Positions 26,154 to 34,775 of a DNA stretch of 46,212 nucleotides are shown here, piece after piece. The notes below the pieces were generated by a model that was not told where the DNA came from, ran no database searches, and worked only from the letters and a program-made list of their open reading frames with translations. A program made the position numbers and the translations under genes. Each line of letters opens with the position of its first letter. Positions within the stretch are counted from its first letter, which is position 1. The stretch lies in contig JAPLCZ010000295.1 in NCBI GenBank assembly GCA_026391915.1, forward strand, positions 1 to 46,212, given 5' to 3'. Origin of the DNA: Bacteroidota bacterium (lineage in GTDB: Bacteria; Bacteroidota; Bacteroidia; CAILMK01).

Positions 26154-26477
26154 TTATAAAGAAAGAACGTATACTTTTCCCTTTTCAAAATCATTCATTT
26201 GATTTTCAAAAATTGGGACAAAACTAAGAAGGCTTTCCAACTTACTGTTGTGTGAATCAAAAATAACTATGGCAATTTTATAATCCTTCATATTGTTTTG
26301 AAATTGCAAATTCTTATCTATTGTCAATAACACATCAAATCCTTCTGCAATAGCCCTCGTCATTAAGTTGCCATTTTTCATACCTACCCAATCCATATTA
26401 GCAACTGTATAAACCGTATGATTTACCAAATGCTTCTTAAGCGTTTTGGTAATACACTCATCAAGTAATATTTTCAT
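26154..26477 (-). CDS. DUF5615 PIN-like protein, possible toxin
   Basis: A 107-residue protein with the DUF5615 (PIN-like, Mut7-C-related) pattern: MKILLDECI at the N-terminus with the conserved acidic pair D6-E7, then the central DVLLTIDKNLQ acidic motif and the VIFDS strand. PIN-fold proteins are usually RNases. It overlaps the upstream DUF433 gene by 17 bases; DUF433-DUF5615 pairs resemble VapBC-like toxin-antitoxin modules. The nuclease role is inferred. Confidence 0.8.
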   Translation of the reverse strand: MKILLDECITKTLKKHLVNHTVYTVANMDWVGMKNGNLMTRAIAEGFDVLLTIDKNLQFQNNMKDYKIAIVIFDSHNSKLESLLSFVPIFENQMNDFEKGKVYVLSL

Positions 26478-26694
26478 TGAGGATATTAGTACTGGTATTA
26501 ATTAGTTTTTCAGAAATCTCTAATATTCTTATTACCTGCTCTCTTTTAACGCCTTCAAAATCATTTAAAAAAGTCTCAATAGTTTCTCCTGTTTCAAGAT
26601 AGTCAAATAGATTTTTTATTGGTACTCTTGTACCAAAGAATACAGGAGTGCCTCCAAGTATTTCTTTATCAACATTTATAATTTTTACACTCAT
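26461..26694 (-). CDS. DUF433 protein, possible antitoxin
   Basis: A 77-residue protein of the DUF433 family with the signature ILGGTPVFFGTRVPIKNLFDYLETG and a C-terminal helix region. DUF433 is a winged-helix-like domain found in VapB-like antitoxins. Its 3' end overlaps the PIN-like gene, the antitoxin-first order typical of such modules. A complete promoter lies 20 bases upstream. Confidence 0.85.
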   Translation of the reverse strand: MSVKIINVDKEILGGTPVFFGTRVPIKNLFDYLETGETIETFLNDFEGVKREQVIRILEISEKLINTSTNILNENIT

Positions 26695-26713
26695 TTTTTT
26701 TAATTTATTTACA

Positions 26714-26744
26714 CAAAGATAGGTTGATAAAAGAACAATACAAA
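26714..26744 (-). promoter_or_regulatory. Bacteroidota-type promoter of the DUF433-DUF5615 pair
   Basis: On the minus strand TTTG (26744-26741) and TATCTTTG (26721-26714) are separated by 19 bases, matching consensus spacing. It indicates that the pair is transcribed separately from the upstream SIR2 and restriction genes. Confidence 0.7.
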
Positions 26745-26767
26745 TCTAAGATTTGTTAACACTGTGA

Positions 26768-26784
26768 CTTAGTCAGAGACTAAG
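26768..26784. promoter_or_regulatory. 7-bp inverted repeat upstream of the DUF433 promoter
   Basis: CTTAGTC and GACTAAG arms around AGA form a perfect short palindrome 23 bases upstream of the -33 box. It could be an operator for an autoregulating antitoxin or a weak terminator of the gene ending at 26811; neither is shown. Confidence 0.35.
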
Positions 26785-26810
26785 CCAAGCGGGGTCAATT
26801 ATTTCAGGCA

Positions 26811-27023
26811 TTAGTTATTGTTTTCTTTTTTCAACCTCTCCACTTCCTCTTTATAATGCGCTGTTTGGGTTTGTTCTTCTCCTTTTTCTGCTAACTCTTG
26901 GGAGTAATAAAGTTCTGGTTGTTCATGCACTATACCGTGGTATTTATACATGAGTTTAGCATAGGCATTAAATGCTTTTATAAATTCGGCTTTTGCTTTA
27001 TTAAAGAGATTTAGGTTGTTCAT
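26811..27023 (-). CDS. small protein of unknown function downstream of the SIR2-like gene
   Basis: A 70-residue charged, probably helical protein with no membrane segment, ending in a Glu/Lys-rich tail. I do not recognise the family. The start codon is 23 bases after the SIR2-like gene's stop on the same strand, so the two are probably co-transcribed. It may be an accessory partner; that is only inferred from position. Confidence 0.55.
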   Translation of the reverse strand: MNNLNLFNKAKAEFIKAFNAYAKLMYKYHGIVHEQPELYYSQELAEKGEEQTQTAHYKEEVERLKKENNN

Positions 27024-27046
27024 TGAAAAATGCTCCTTCTTTTACT

Positions 27047-28177
27047 TTATGAGTTTAATCCCTCCATTACAAATTCTTCAACTCCTTCATAAGTAATATC
27101 TATATTCTTGTTACTAAAGAAGGTTTGAAATCTATAGCCTGCATAAAAATGTTCAACACCTTTTTGGGGTAAATCATATTTTGATAGGATTACTCTTATT
27201 TTAACTTCCTTTTTTAACATTCTTGAAAGCAATTGTCGAAGTTCAAAATCTGCTTGAGGTAATGAATATCCTATAAAAACTACTCTGTCTGCTTCTGAGA
27301 GTTCAATCCCTGCATTTTGCCAAATTAGTTTGATTTGAAAATTATTTAGGTCCTTCAAAAAAGTTGGCATTATAAGGTTAGTTCTTAGCTTTATACTTTC
27401 TTTTTGATGCCCTGAAAAATTACGTTCACAGTGTTTGCAGTGATGTGTTTTTATTAAATAAACTCCTTGAAAATTCTCATAAAAGTTAGTGTACAGCCTT
27501 TGGCACCTTGGGCAGGTCAACCAGTTCATTGAACCATGAAGTTTTAACAACTTAACATTGAATTTGCCTTTACCAAGTGCATAAAGCCCAGGCTTAATCC
27601 TTGGGTCATCTTTTAATGAACTAACATAACAGCAATAATCAACCACACCAGCAAATTCTTCTTTTGGTTTCTTAATTTTATTTAAGCCTCTCTGTAATTC
27701 ATTGTCTAGTATAATATCCCAATTGGTAGAGATAACCGCAATATTGTCAAGTTCAGGATTCTGAGCTCTATCTTGGGTTTCACTTATTAAGTGTTTTACA
27801 AATTTTTTAATGTATGCAGCATGTGGTGTTTTTATGCTTTGACTAATAGCAGTAGAAATCAAAATGTAAATATCTTCACGAATAGCCATAAGTTGCCTAG
27901 GTTCTACATCTCTAAATGAAACATCTTCTATAATACATCTATCAATCGGAGTAAATATGTCCTCTAATGAGATATTAGGTAGAGATGCCTTGGTGGTAAA
28001 AAGATTTGCTAAACTGAACTCAGTAAACCTTTCTAGAAGGGCTTCAATTTTTTTAAGCTGGTTATCATTAAGGTTGGCAACTAATGGGAGTGCTAAGATT
28101 TTACTAATAATTTCACCTTGCATGGGTGCACCACAAGGTTTTGAAAATCCAGCACCCAAAATATAAACTGTTTTCAT
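27047..28177 (-). CDS. SIR2-like NAD-binding protein with a zinc-ribbon insert
   Basis: A 376-residue protein with a Rossmann-type SIR2 core: GAGFS at 8-12, STNWD at 150-154, KLHGSMNW at 212-219 and the GYSLP motif at 303-307. Two CxxC pairs (222/225 and 247/250) form a zinc module as in sirtuins. SIR2-like proteins in defence loci often degrade NAD on infection; others are deacetylases. I chose the Met at 28177 because the Rossmann fold starts right after it; the upstream ATG at 28228 would overlap hsdS by 23 bases. The 28-base gap to hsdS indicates one operon with the restriction genes. Confidence 0.85.
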   Translation of the reverse strand: MKTVYILGAGFSKPCGAPMQGEIISKILALPLVANLNDNQLKKIEALLERFTEFSLANLFTTKASLPNISLEDIFTPIDRCIIEDVSFRDVEPRQLMAIREDIYILISTAISQSIKTPHAAYIKKFVKHLISETQDRAQNPELDNIAVISTNWDIILDNELQRGLNKIKKPKEEFAGVVDYCCYVSSLKDDPRIKPGLYALGKGKFNVKLLKLHGSMNWLTCPRCQRLYTNFYENFQGVYLIKTHHCKHCERNFSGHQKESIKLRTNLIMPTFLKDLNNFQIKLIWQNAGIELSEADRVVFIGYSLPQADFELRQLLSRMLKKEVKIRVILSKYDLPQKGVEHFYAGYRFQTFFSNKNIDITYEGVEEFVMEGLNS

Positions 28178-28205
28178 TATTCCATGTTCATTTTTAACAT
28201 AGTTT

Positions 28206-29441
28206 CTACCCCACCTTGACCTGCCCATTCATAAGCATTGGCAATAGCCAATCACGCAGTTCGGAGAGTTTTTGATTTTCGATTTCATTATTCATCTTCT
28301 TAGAAAAAATTGGTGCAATAATTTTTTCTAAGACTTTAGTTAATTCCTTTGGTGGTATTGCAATTCTGCTTTGTTGCAAATGTTCTTGGGTGATATGACC
28401 CATCGTAGTTTTTCTATTTTCAGCCATCATCTTGAAGTGTTGCAAATAATTCAAAAGTTGATAGTAATAAAATGACTTTGGATAATCATTAGATGTTACT
28501 TTAAAAATGTGCTGATTTAAAGCGCCTTTTCCACCAGTCCATATTTTCACTTCTAATGAAGCAGACCATGAAAATAAAACATCTCCATTTTCTATAATCG
28601 CTTTTTCTGGAATATTTGGGCGAACTAATTCCGAATTTGAAGTAAACCCTTCATTCATTTCACGAATCTTAATGACTCTTAGAAATTCGTCTCCAGTTGG
28701 TCTAAATTTTTGACACGGCAAACCATTTGCATAATCAGCAATATCAAGCAAGGTTCCAACACTCCAACCTTCTAAATCCGGAATCTCCCTTTTCAACTCT
28801 TCATTCCAAACCATTTTACCACCACTTGTTTTGTAGTGCTTGCCTTTTGCGTTAGGAAAATCAAACTGCACAAACCAATAATCATACAGTGTTTTTGCCA
28901 TTGCTTCTAACTCGGCATTGATGCGGTTGTTGAGTTCGATTTTGGAATCTAATGCGGCAAGGACGGAGGCGATTTTTTGTTGGGTTTCCTTATTTGTGTG
29001 AATAGGCAACTCAAGTAAATCAAAATCAGTTTTATTTAAAAGTGGCAACGCTGTACTACCTGTTGATGCGTTTCTTAAAAGCTTGTAATTATTTTTGATT
29101 GAATAATAAACGTAATCTTGATAGTAATTTTTGCTCGGTATTATTGAATTTATTTGTTGATTAGTAATACAGCTTGTTTTATTCATTGACGCTTTACCCA
29201 TTGCTGAACCAATACAAGTTATCATTATACTTTTGGGTGGTAAAAGTTTGTTCGAAAGCTTAGAAACTCCTTCTTCAGAGAGATATCTTTCGGTAGTGTT
29301 CATCATTTTACTATCGAAAGAATCAGAAGGAGTAACAAACATATATTCTGAACCAAAATCTTCTGGGTTATTTGAAGATGGAGTTTTACCAGTAACTGTA
29401 TGGCCAATATCAGTAATCTTTATTTTCGCTATTTCATTCAT
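28206..29441 (-). CDS. hsdS: type I restriction enzyme specificity subunit HsdS
   Basis: Recognises the bipartite DNA target for the type I complex. The 411-residue protein has two target-recognition domains (about 1-150 and 215-350), each followed by a conserved helix: NKETQQKIASVLAALDSKIELNNRIN after the first and a shorter equivalent near the C-terminus. The MAKTLYDYWFVQFDFPN segment is also typical. Its ATG overlaps the hsdM stop by 8 bases, indicating translational coupling. Confidence 0.95.
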   Translation of the reverse strand: MNEIAKIKITDIGHTVTGKTPSSNNPEDFGSEYMFVTPSDSFDSKMMNTTERYLSEEGVSKLSNKLLPPKSIMITCIGSAMGKASMNKTSCITNQQINSIIPSKNYYQDYVYYSIKNNYKLLRNASTGSTALPLLNKTDFDLLELPIHTNKETQQKIASVLAALDSKIELNNRINAELEAMAKTLYDYWFVQFDFPNAKGKHYKTSGGKMVWNEELKREIPDLEGWSVGTLLDIADYANGLPCQKFRPTGDEFLRVIKIREMNEGFTSNSELVRPNIPEKAIIENGDVLFSWSASLEVKIWTGGKGALNQHIFKVTSNDYPKSFYYYQLLNYLQHFKMMAENRKTTMGHITQEHLQQSRIAIPPKELTKVLEKIIAPIFSKKMNNEIENQKLSELRDWLLPMLMNGQVKVG

Positions 29442-31200
29442 ACTTCAATCCATTTAATTGTTTCTGAATTTCTTTTTCCAAGGTTTTCGATTCGGCAAAA
29501 AGACTGTCTAAATTGCTTTTAAACCCATTCATTTTGCCTTCAAATTCCGCAGGGCTAATGTCGGTGTATTCAATTTTTACTTCAAAATATTGCCCTGCAC
29601 TTAAGCTGTAGTTTTTTTCTTTTATCTGCTCATAAGAAACCACCACCGTAAAATCTTCAACGGCTTCATGTTTGTTAAAGGTGTTGATAATGCTTTGCTC
29701 TTCGGCATCTGAAAGCAAGGTTTTTTGGTTCTTTCCTTCCTTTACGGTTGTTCCCAGTTTAGATGCATCCATCAAAACAATATCGCCTTTGGTATTGGCT
29801 TTATCCAAAAACAGAATAGATACGTTTGTGCCAGTAGTTGCAAAAATATTGCTTGGCATGCTCACCACACCCCTTAGCATTTTTTGTTCTACTAATCGTT
29901 CTCTTATCTTTTTCTCAATACCGCTTTGTGCCGTAATAAAACCTGTGGGCACAACAATAGCCGCCCTGCCTTTTGCAGTAAGTGAATACATAATGTGTTG
30001 GATAAACAAAGGATAAATAGCCATTTTATCTTTGTCCTTTTTAGGTATATTGGGGAAGCCTGCAAAAAACCTTTCGTTGTTTTGTTTAGTATCTAAATCT
30101 GCTATATAGTCGCTAAAGTCTAGCTTAAAAGGTGGGTTAGAAACTATGTAATCAAAGGTAATCAGCTTTTTATCTGCTGTTTCATGGTAGGGCTTCAAAA
30201 TGGTATTGCCTTGTATGATGTTTTGTATGGAGTGTACAAGGTTGTTTAAGATTAAATTCAACCGCAACATACTACTACTCTTCTGCGAAATATCCTGAGA
30301 ATAAATGGTACATCTGTCTTCGCCAATGGCATGCGCCAAATTCATTAGCAAAGTACCTGAACCTGCCGAGGGGTCGTAACAGGTTACGTTGCTCACGGGC
30401 TTATCTACTAAAATAGAAGCCATGATTTTTGAAACAGCATGTGGTGTATAATACTCTGCATATTTGCCACCGCCATCTTTGTTGTAATCTTTTATGAGGT
30501 ATTCAAAAATGGTAGAGAAGAAATCAAATTTCTGATTAAAGATTTTCTCAAAACTGAAATTGACCAATTGGTTAATAATGGCTTTGCAGAAATTATCCCT
30601 TTCGCTACTATCAGTAATATAATTGCTTATTTCATCAAACAACACAATCTTAGCACCTGTGCCAGTTTTTACAGAGAAAATATCATTATTGAAAATGGCA
30701 ATATCCCGTAAGGTATCATCAAATAATTTTGCAAATTCTTCTTTATCCTGCCTGTTATATAGGTTGGAGAGATAATGTTCTCTTTTGAGTTTGGCGCTAT
30801 CTGGGTTCATCCGTAGCAGCAACATTTCGTATTGCTTATCACTGTATTGGGCAATTTCCTTTTCCCAACTTTCTGCCGTTGCCAGTTTAGGTTCTAATTG
30901 TTTTACTTCGTACCCAAATTTATCATTCATGAATTTATACAGAAACACCTGGGTAATGATTTTGAATTCATTGCCATCGTTCCCTAATCCATAAGAGGTA
31001 CAAACACCTTTCAGGTTATCAATCAGCTCTTTTGTTTGTGCCGTAAAATCTTGTGTTACCATTTTCTTGTTCTCTTGTAAAATTTTGATAGGATTAAAAT
31101 CTGCTTCTGTTTCCATCAACATATTGTCTGTAATATTGTGTTTCAATAGAATTGATTTTACTCTCTCTAATTCTTCATGTTTCTTTTTTTCTTGATTCAT
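29434..31200 (-). CDS. hsdM: type I restriction enzyme methylase subunit HsdM
   Basis: Adenine-N6 methyltransferase subunit. The AdoMet motif I DPSAGSGT lies at 276-283 and the catalytic NPPF at 355-358, after an N-terminal helical domain. A 46-residue Lys/Glu-rich extension precedes the usual start (Met47 would be base 31062); the 31200 start leaves a 42-base gap to hsdR. The subunit protects host DNA and is needed for cleavage. Confidence 0.95.
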   Translation of the reverse strand: MNQEKKKHEELERVKSILLKHNITDNMLMETEADFNPIKILQENKKMVTQDFTAQTKELIDNLKGVCTSYGLGNDGNEFKIITQVFLYKFMNDKFGYEVKQLEPKLATAESWEKEIAQYSDKQYEMLLLRMNPDSAKLKREHYLSNLYNRQDKEEFAKLFDDTLRDIAIFNNDIFSVKTGTGAKIVLFDEISNYITDSSERDNFCKAIINQLVNFSFEKIFNQKFDFFSTIFEYLIKDYNKDGGGKYAEYYTPHAVSKIMASILVDKPVSNVTCYDPSAGSGTLLMNLAHAIGEDRCTIYSQDISQKSSSMLRLNLILNNLVHSIQNIIQGNTILKPYHETADKKLITFDYIVSNPPFKLDFSDYIADLDTKQNNERFFAGFPNIPKKDKDKMAIYPLFIQHIMYSLTAKGRAAIVVPTGFITAQSGIEKKIRERLVEQKMLRGVVSMPSNIFATTGTNVSILFLDKANTKGDIVLMDASKLGTTVKEGKNQKTLLSDAEEQSIINTFNKHEAVEDFTVVVSYEQIKEKNYSLSAGQYFEVKIEYTDISPAEFEGKMNGFKSNLDSLFAESKTLEKEIQKQLNGLKYE

Positions 31201-31242
31201 ATATTTTTTAATTAACTACCTTCATATAAAATTAATTCTTTT

Positions 31243-34200
31243 TTATGCTGCATACTTTCCTTGATATTCGTTCATATATTCTTTTATCAAACAGCTATTA
31301 ATGTACCTAGCGGAATCAGGGTCTAGTTCAATTTTGTTTTTACCAAAACCCTCTATCACCATTTTCATCAAAAGCCCTTGAAAGAAGCTCTCATTATCCA
31401 GCATTTTGGTATTAATTAGCACCTTATCGTCCACTTGTATTTTAATGTCCATCAGCGTATCACAAATTGCACTCTCCCGTTTAGAGATGTTGCCTTTCTC
31501 CATAATACGTTTATGCATTCTGGCATATTTGGTATCATTCTCATATTTTGCTTTCAGCAAATTATTCTTGCGGTTGAGCTCTGTTATCTCGTCGTAAATT
31601 TTTTGCAATGCCTCAATATTGTTTTTCATTTCATCTTGTGTTATTTCATCAAGATTTTTTTTGTCAAACAATCTTTTTAGTTCATCATATAAACTAACAA
31701 ATTCAGGGTCATTCTGGTCAAAGTTGCCGCCTAAAGCCTCACGGGTTTTGCGAAGCATATCTTTTAACTCATCAGCTATTACCATTTCTTCTTCCGAAAT
31801 TTTACGGAACATAAACAGTACGTTTTCCAATGCTACATTTAGTAAATTGGTAGTATCCACATTGTTTTCAATATTAGCTTTCAGGTTCAGCAAATCCAAA
31901 TGGCGGGCAGCTTCATTATAAAGTTGATTCAGTTTTTTGAAATCAATTTTATCAAGCATATCAAAATAACCATACAACCGTATGAGGTTGTAAAGGTTTT
32001 TTGCACTCTCCAATGCCTTTTTAATATCCAATACCGTTTTGCGGTCTTCAATCTGGCTTATCTGCTGAGAGAATATTTCTGCGTTATTGGTATCATATTG
32101 CCAGAGTTTTTCTTTAATCTCTTTTATCTCCAGTTCAATCTCTTCTTTTGATTTAAAGAGGTTGGAGTAATGCTGCATTTCATCACCCAATTCGCCTTGC
32201 AATTCATCAAAATAGGCTTTATTAGTTTTATCAAACTCTCTGCTGATGTCGGCAAAGTCTACCACGTAGCCATATCTAAATTTTTTATATGGGCGGTTTA
32301 CACGGGTTAGTGTTTGCAGCAAGTTGTGATCTTTGATTAAACGACCTATGTATAATTTTTTCAAGCGTTTAGCATCAAACCCCGTTTGTAACATTCCATA
32401 CACAAAAAGGAAATCAATTTTGCCGTCTTTGAAACTTTCTATATCCTCTTTTCGGTTATCTTTTGAACCGACATCATGCAGGATTAAAGTAGCTGTAAGA
32501 TTTTTACTTTGACCTTTAATGTAATTACCATATTCAACAGCAGGCTCAGCAGCCATTGCATATGGTTGTACTTCTTCAATTACTTTTTGGGTTGGGTTAT
32601 ATTTGTTGATGAAAATCTCAAATAGTTTCCGTGCTTGGTCTGCACTATCACAAATCACCATTGCCCCAATGGTATGTTCGCCAAAGCGGATACGGCTTTT
32701 TACAAAGTCTTCAACAATGTAATCAAGCATTGGTTCAACAAATTTAGCATGAGCATAGATGATGCGTTTATCCGCATCCCCTTTTAGTATCTCTACTTCT
32801 TTAAGGGCTTCTTGCAATTGAATTTTATAACTGGTTTCTATGTCTTCCCTAATAAGTTTCAGGGTATAGCCATCAGCAATGGAGGCATTGTAATAGTATT
32901 TATGAATGTAGTCACCAAACGTAGCACGAGAAGTTCTGTCTTTGCTAATTAAAGGCGTACCCGTTAAACCAATCAAAATTGCGTTTCTATCAGAATTGAA
33001 AAGGTTAGCTAAAAAACTACCATCTGGACTATAGCTTCGGTGTACTTCATCCAGAAAATAAATCCGTTGTGTACTAATATCGTAATCATTGGTTTTAAGC
33101 ACATCCGTATCCTCTTTAAACTTCTGAATATTTACAACAGTAATTTCTCTTTTCCCTTGCAAGTTGTGTATTGCTTGCTTTTGCTTGAAATTTTTCAACA
33201 GTTCATCTTTTGAACTGACAGTATGCACCACCAAACCTCGGCTTTTAAATTCGTGGTGTGCCTGAATCATTAAGTCTATACGGTCAACGATAAAGTAAAA
33301 TTTTGGGACAATATTTTTCCGCTGAAAATAATCTGTTAGGTATTGCACATTATAATAAGCCAAAGCTGTTTTTCCGCTGCCTTGCGTATGCCAAATAATG
33401 CCTTTCTTTATTCCTTCGTCCAGCTTCTTTTCAATGGCTTTGGTAGCAAACAACTGTGGATACCGCATAATGTGTTTTTCCAATCCATTTGTTTCTTGCA
33501 CATAAGCAATACTGTATTTTAAAATCATAGCAAATCGTTCTTTACTAAAAAGCGAAGTAAGGATACGATTGGTAGGGGAATTGGGTTCTTTATTAGTAAT
33601 AAATTCAGGTGAATGTTTAATGGCTGAAAGATTATTGTCTTTCAAAACCAAATTCTCCAAATCATCATCTTCTGTTTTTAAGAGAGCTGCCAAATCAAAT
33701 TTTTCCTCCTCTCTAAAGCAGTTAAAATTTGCAGATGAATAAGAGGTGGAAGAGTAAAACGCCCCTTGTATGGGTTCAATAGATTCAATATCATATTCCA
33801 TGTTATTGGAGAAAACCAACACTTGAGAAATATTGATAAACTTGCGGAACTTCTTATTTTTGAATCTAACATTGATGCGGTCTCTTTCCTGCAAAACCCC
33901 TTCTTGGTTATTCGGTTTTTTTACTTCAATAAATGCCAGTGGCATTCCATTAATCAAAAGCGTTATATCTGGTCTAAATTCATCATCCCCGTTTTTGTAG
34001 GTAAGTTCCGTTACCACATTTAAGGTATTATTGCTGAAATCTTTGAAGTCAATAAGCTTTATGCCAGAGGTAGCTGTAAGCATATTGTAAAATGCTTCAC
34101 CCAAATCTTCATTGTCTAATGCAAGGCATATATTTTCATAAGCTCTTTTAATATCCCCATCTTCAATATCTGGGTTAAGCCGTTTGATACTTTCATTAAA

Positions 34201-34326
34201 AATATCGGTAAATATATTTGTAGTGATATCCCATTTCGCCTTTGACAACGAAACATAGCTATACCCTAACCTGCACAGGTGCAGGATTGCTGGAAGCTTT
34301 ACTCTTGTATTTTCGTTGAAACTCAT
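31243..34326 (-). CDS. hsdR: type I restriction enzyme endonuclease/translocase subunit HsdR
   Basis: Motor and nuclease subunit, 1027 residues from the chosen start. The PD-(D/E)xK nuclease motif is formed by PD at 119-120 and EVK at 134-136. Helicase motifs follow: QGSGKT at 315-320, DEVH at 426-429 and TGTP at 455-458, then the RecA-2 part and a long helical C-terminus. The Met at 34326 (MSFNENTRVK) is chosen because the 50 residues before it, in an open frame to 34476, are low-complexity and coincide with an E1 repeat. It is the first gene of the leftward restriction operon. Confidence 0.95.
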   Translation of the reverse strand: MSFNENTRVKLPAILHLCRLGYSYVSLSKAKWDITTNIFTDIFNESIKRLNPDIEDGDIKRAYENICLALDNEDLGEAFYNMLTATSGIKLIDFKDFSNNTLNVVTELTYKNGDDEFRPDITLLINGMPLAFIEVKKPNNQEGVLQERDRINVRFKNKKFRKFINISQVLVFSNNMEYDIESIEPIQGAFYSSTSYSSANFNCFREEEKFDLAALLKTEDDDLENLVLKDNNLSAIKHSPEFITNKEPNSPTNRILTSLFSKERFAMILKYSIAYVQETNGLEKHIMRYPQLFATKAIEKKLDEGIKKGIIWHTQGSGKTALAYYNVQYLTDYFQRKNIVPKFYFIVDRIDLMIQAHHEFKSRGLVVHTVSSKDELLKNFKQKQAIHNLQGKREITVVNIQKFKEDTDVLKTNDYDISTQRIYFLDEVHRSYSPDGSFLANLFNSDRNAILIGLTGTPLISKDRTSRATFGDYIHKYYYNASIADGYTLKLIREDIETSYKIQLQEALKEVEILKGDADKRIIYAHAKFVEPMLDYIVEDFVKSRIRFGEHTIGAMVICDSADQARKLFEIFINKYNPTQKVIEEVQPYAMAAEPAVEYGNYIKGQSKNLTATLILHDVGSKDNRKEDIESFKDGKIDFLFVYGMLQTGFDAKRLKKLYIGRLIKDHNLLQTLTRVNRPYKKFRYGYVVDFADISREFDKTNKAYFDELQGELGDEMQHYSNLFKSKEEIELEIKEIKEKLWQYDTNNAEIFSQQISQIEDRKTVLDIKKALESAKNLYNLIRLYGYFDMLDKIDFKKLNQLYNEAARHLDLLNLKANIENNVDTTNLLNVALENVLFMFRKISEEEMVIADELKDMLRKTREALGGNFDQNDPEFVSLYDELKRLFDKKNLDEITQDEMKNNIEALQKIYDEITELNRKNNLLKAKYENDTKYARMHKRIMEKGNISKRESAICDTLMDIKIQVDDKVLINTKMLDNESFFQGLLMKMVIEGFGKNKIELDPDSARYINSCLIKEYMNEYQGKYAA

Positions 34327-34387
34327 CCTTTTTCTCAGCAGCCAAATTAGCGTTAAAAAGGGAATAAAAGGAAAAGCTATATTTAAT

Positions 34388-34420
34388 CCTCCCCCTGCAC
34401 CCCCTCCAATGAGGGGGACA
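34388..34420 (+). repeat. dispersed repeat E1, diverged copy upstream of hsdR
   Basis: Begins CCTCCCCCTGCACCCCCTCC and ends in GAGGGGGACA, an imperfect hairpin. It aligns with the copy at 41354-41386 and lies in the presumed 5' region of hsdR. Confidence 0.55.
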
Positions 34421-34775
34421 TCACTCCGATGTTGGTTTCTGCTAAATGGGTTGAGGGTAGGCATCAGGGAAATCATTTAATCATGTGAACAAACGAAGTG
34501 ACTCATGAACTCCTTAATAAAATAAAATACGCGTAAATAATCATGGTTCAGACGTTTTTAAGGTTCAGACAAAAGGAAAGAGGCTTCGACAAACTCAGCC
34601 TGACAACCGCACTTTTTCCCGTGACAACCGCGCCATTTCCCCCCTAACCCCCTCACCCCACCCTCCACTACAAAAAAAATATTTCAGATTTTTGAACAGA
34701 AATCCAAAGATTAACCATATCTTAGCTGTAGAATTTTTTATATCTATTTTATATCATGTTTTATTTATTCAATTT
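34421..34775. other. gene-poor divergent region between hsdR and the heptapeptide array
   Basis: No well-supported gene is seen. The region holds a half-site related to E2 (around 34583-34606, GGCTTCGACAAACTCAGCC), a C-rich tract at 34637-34672 and AT-rich sequence after that. TATCTTAG at 34718-34725 differs at one position from the -7 consensus and could serve the open frame starting at 34776. I found no -7 element for hsdR on the minus strand. Confidence 0.5.

Noticed and set aside
28178-28228. 17-residue extension of the SIR2-like protein
   Set aside because: It overlaps the end of hsdS, and the Rossmann motif expects a start right before MKTVYILGAGFS.
34327-34476. N-terminal extension of HsdR by 50 residues
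   Set aside because: It is low-complexity, overlaps an E1 repeat, and the family start fits Met at 34326.
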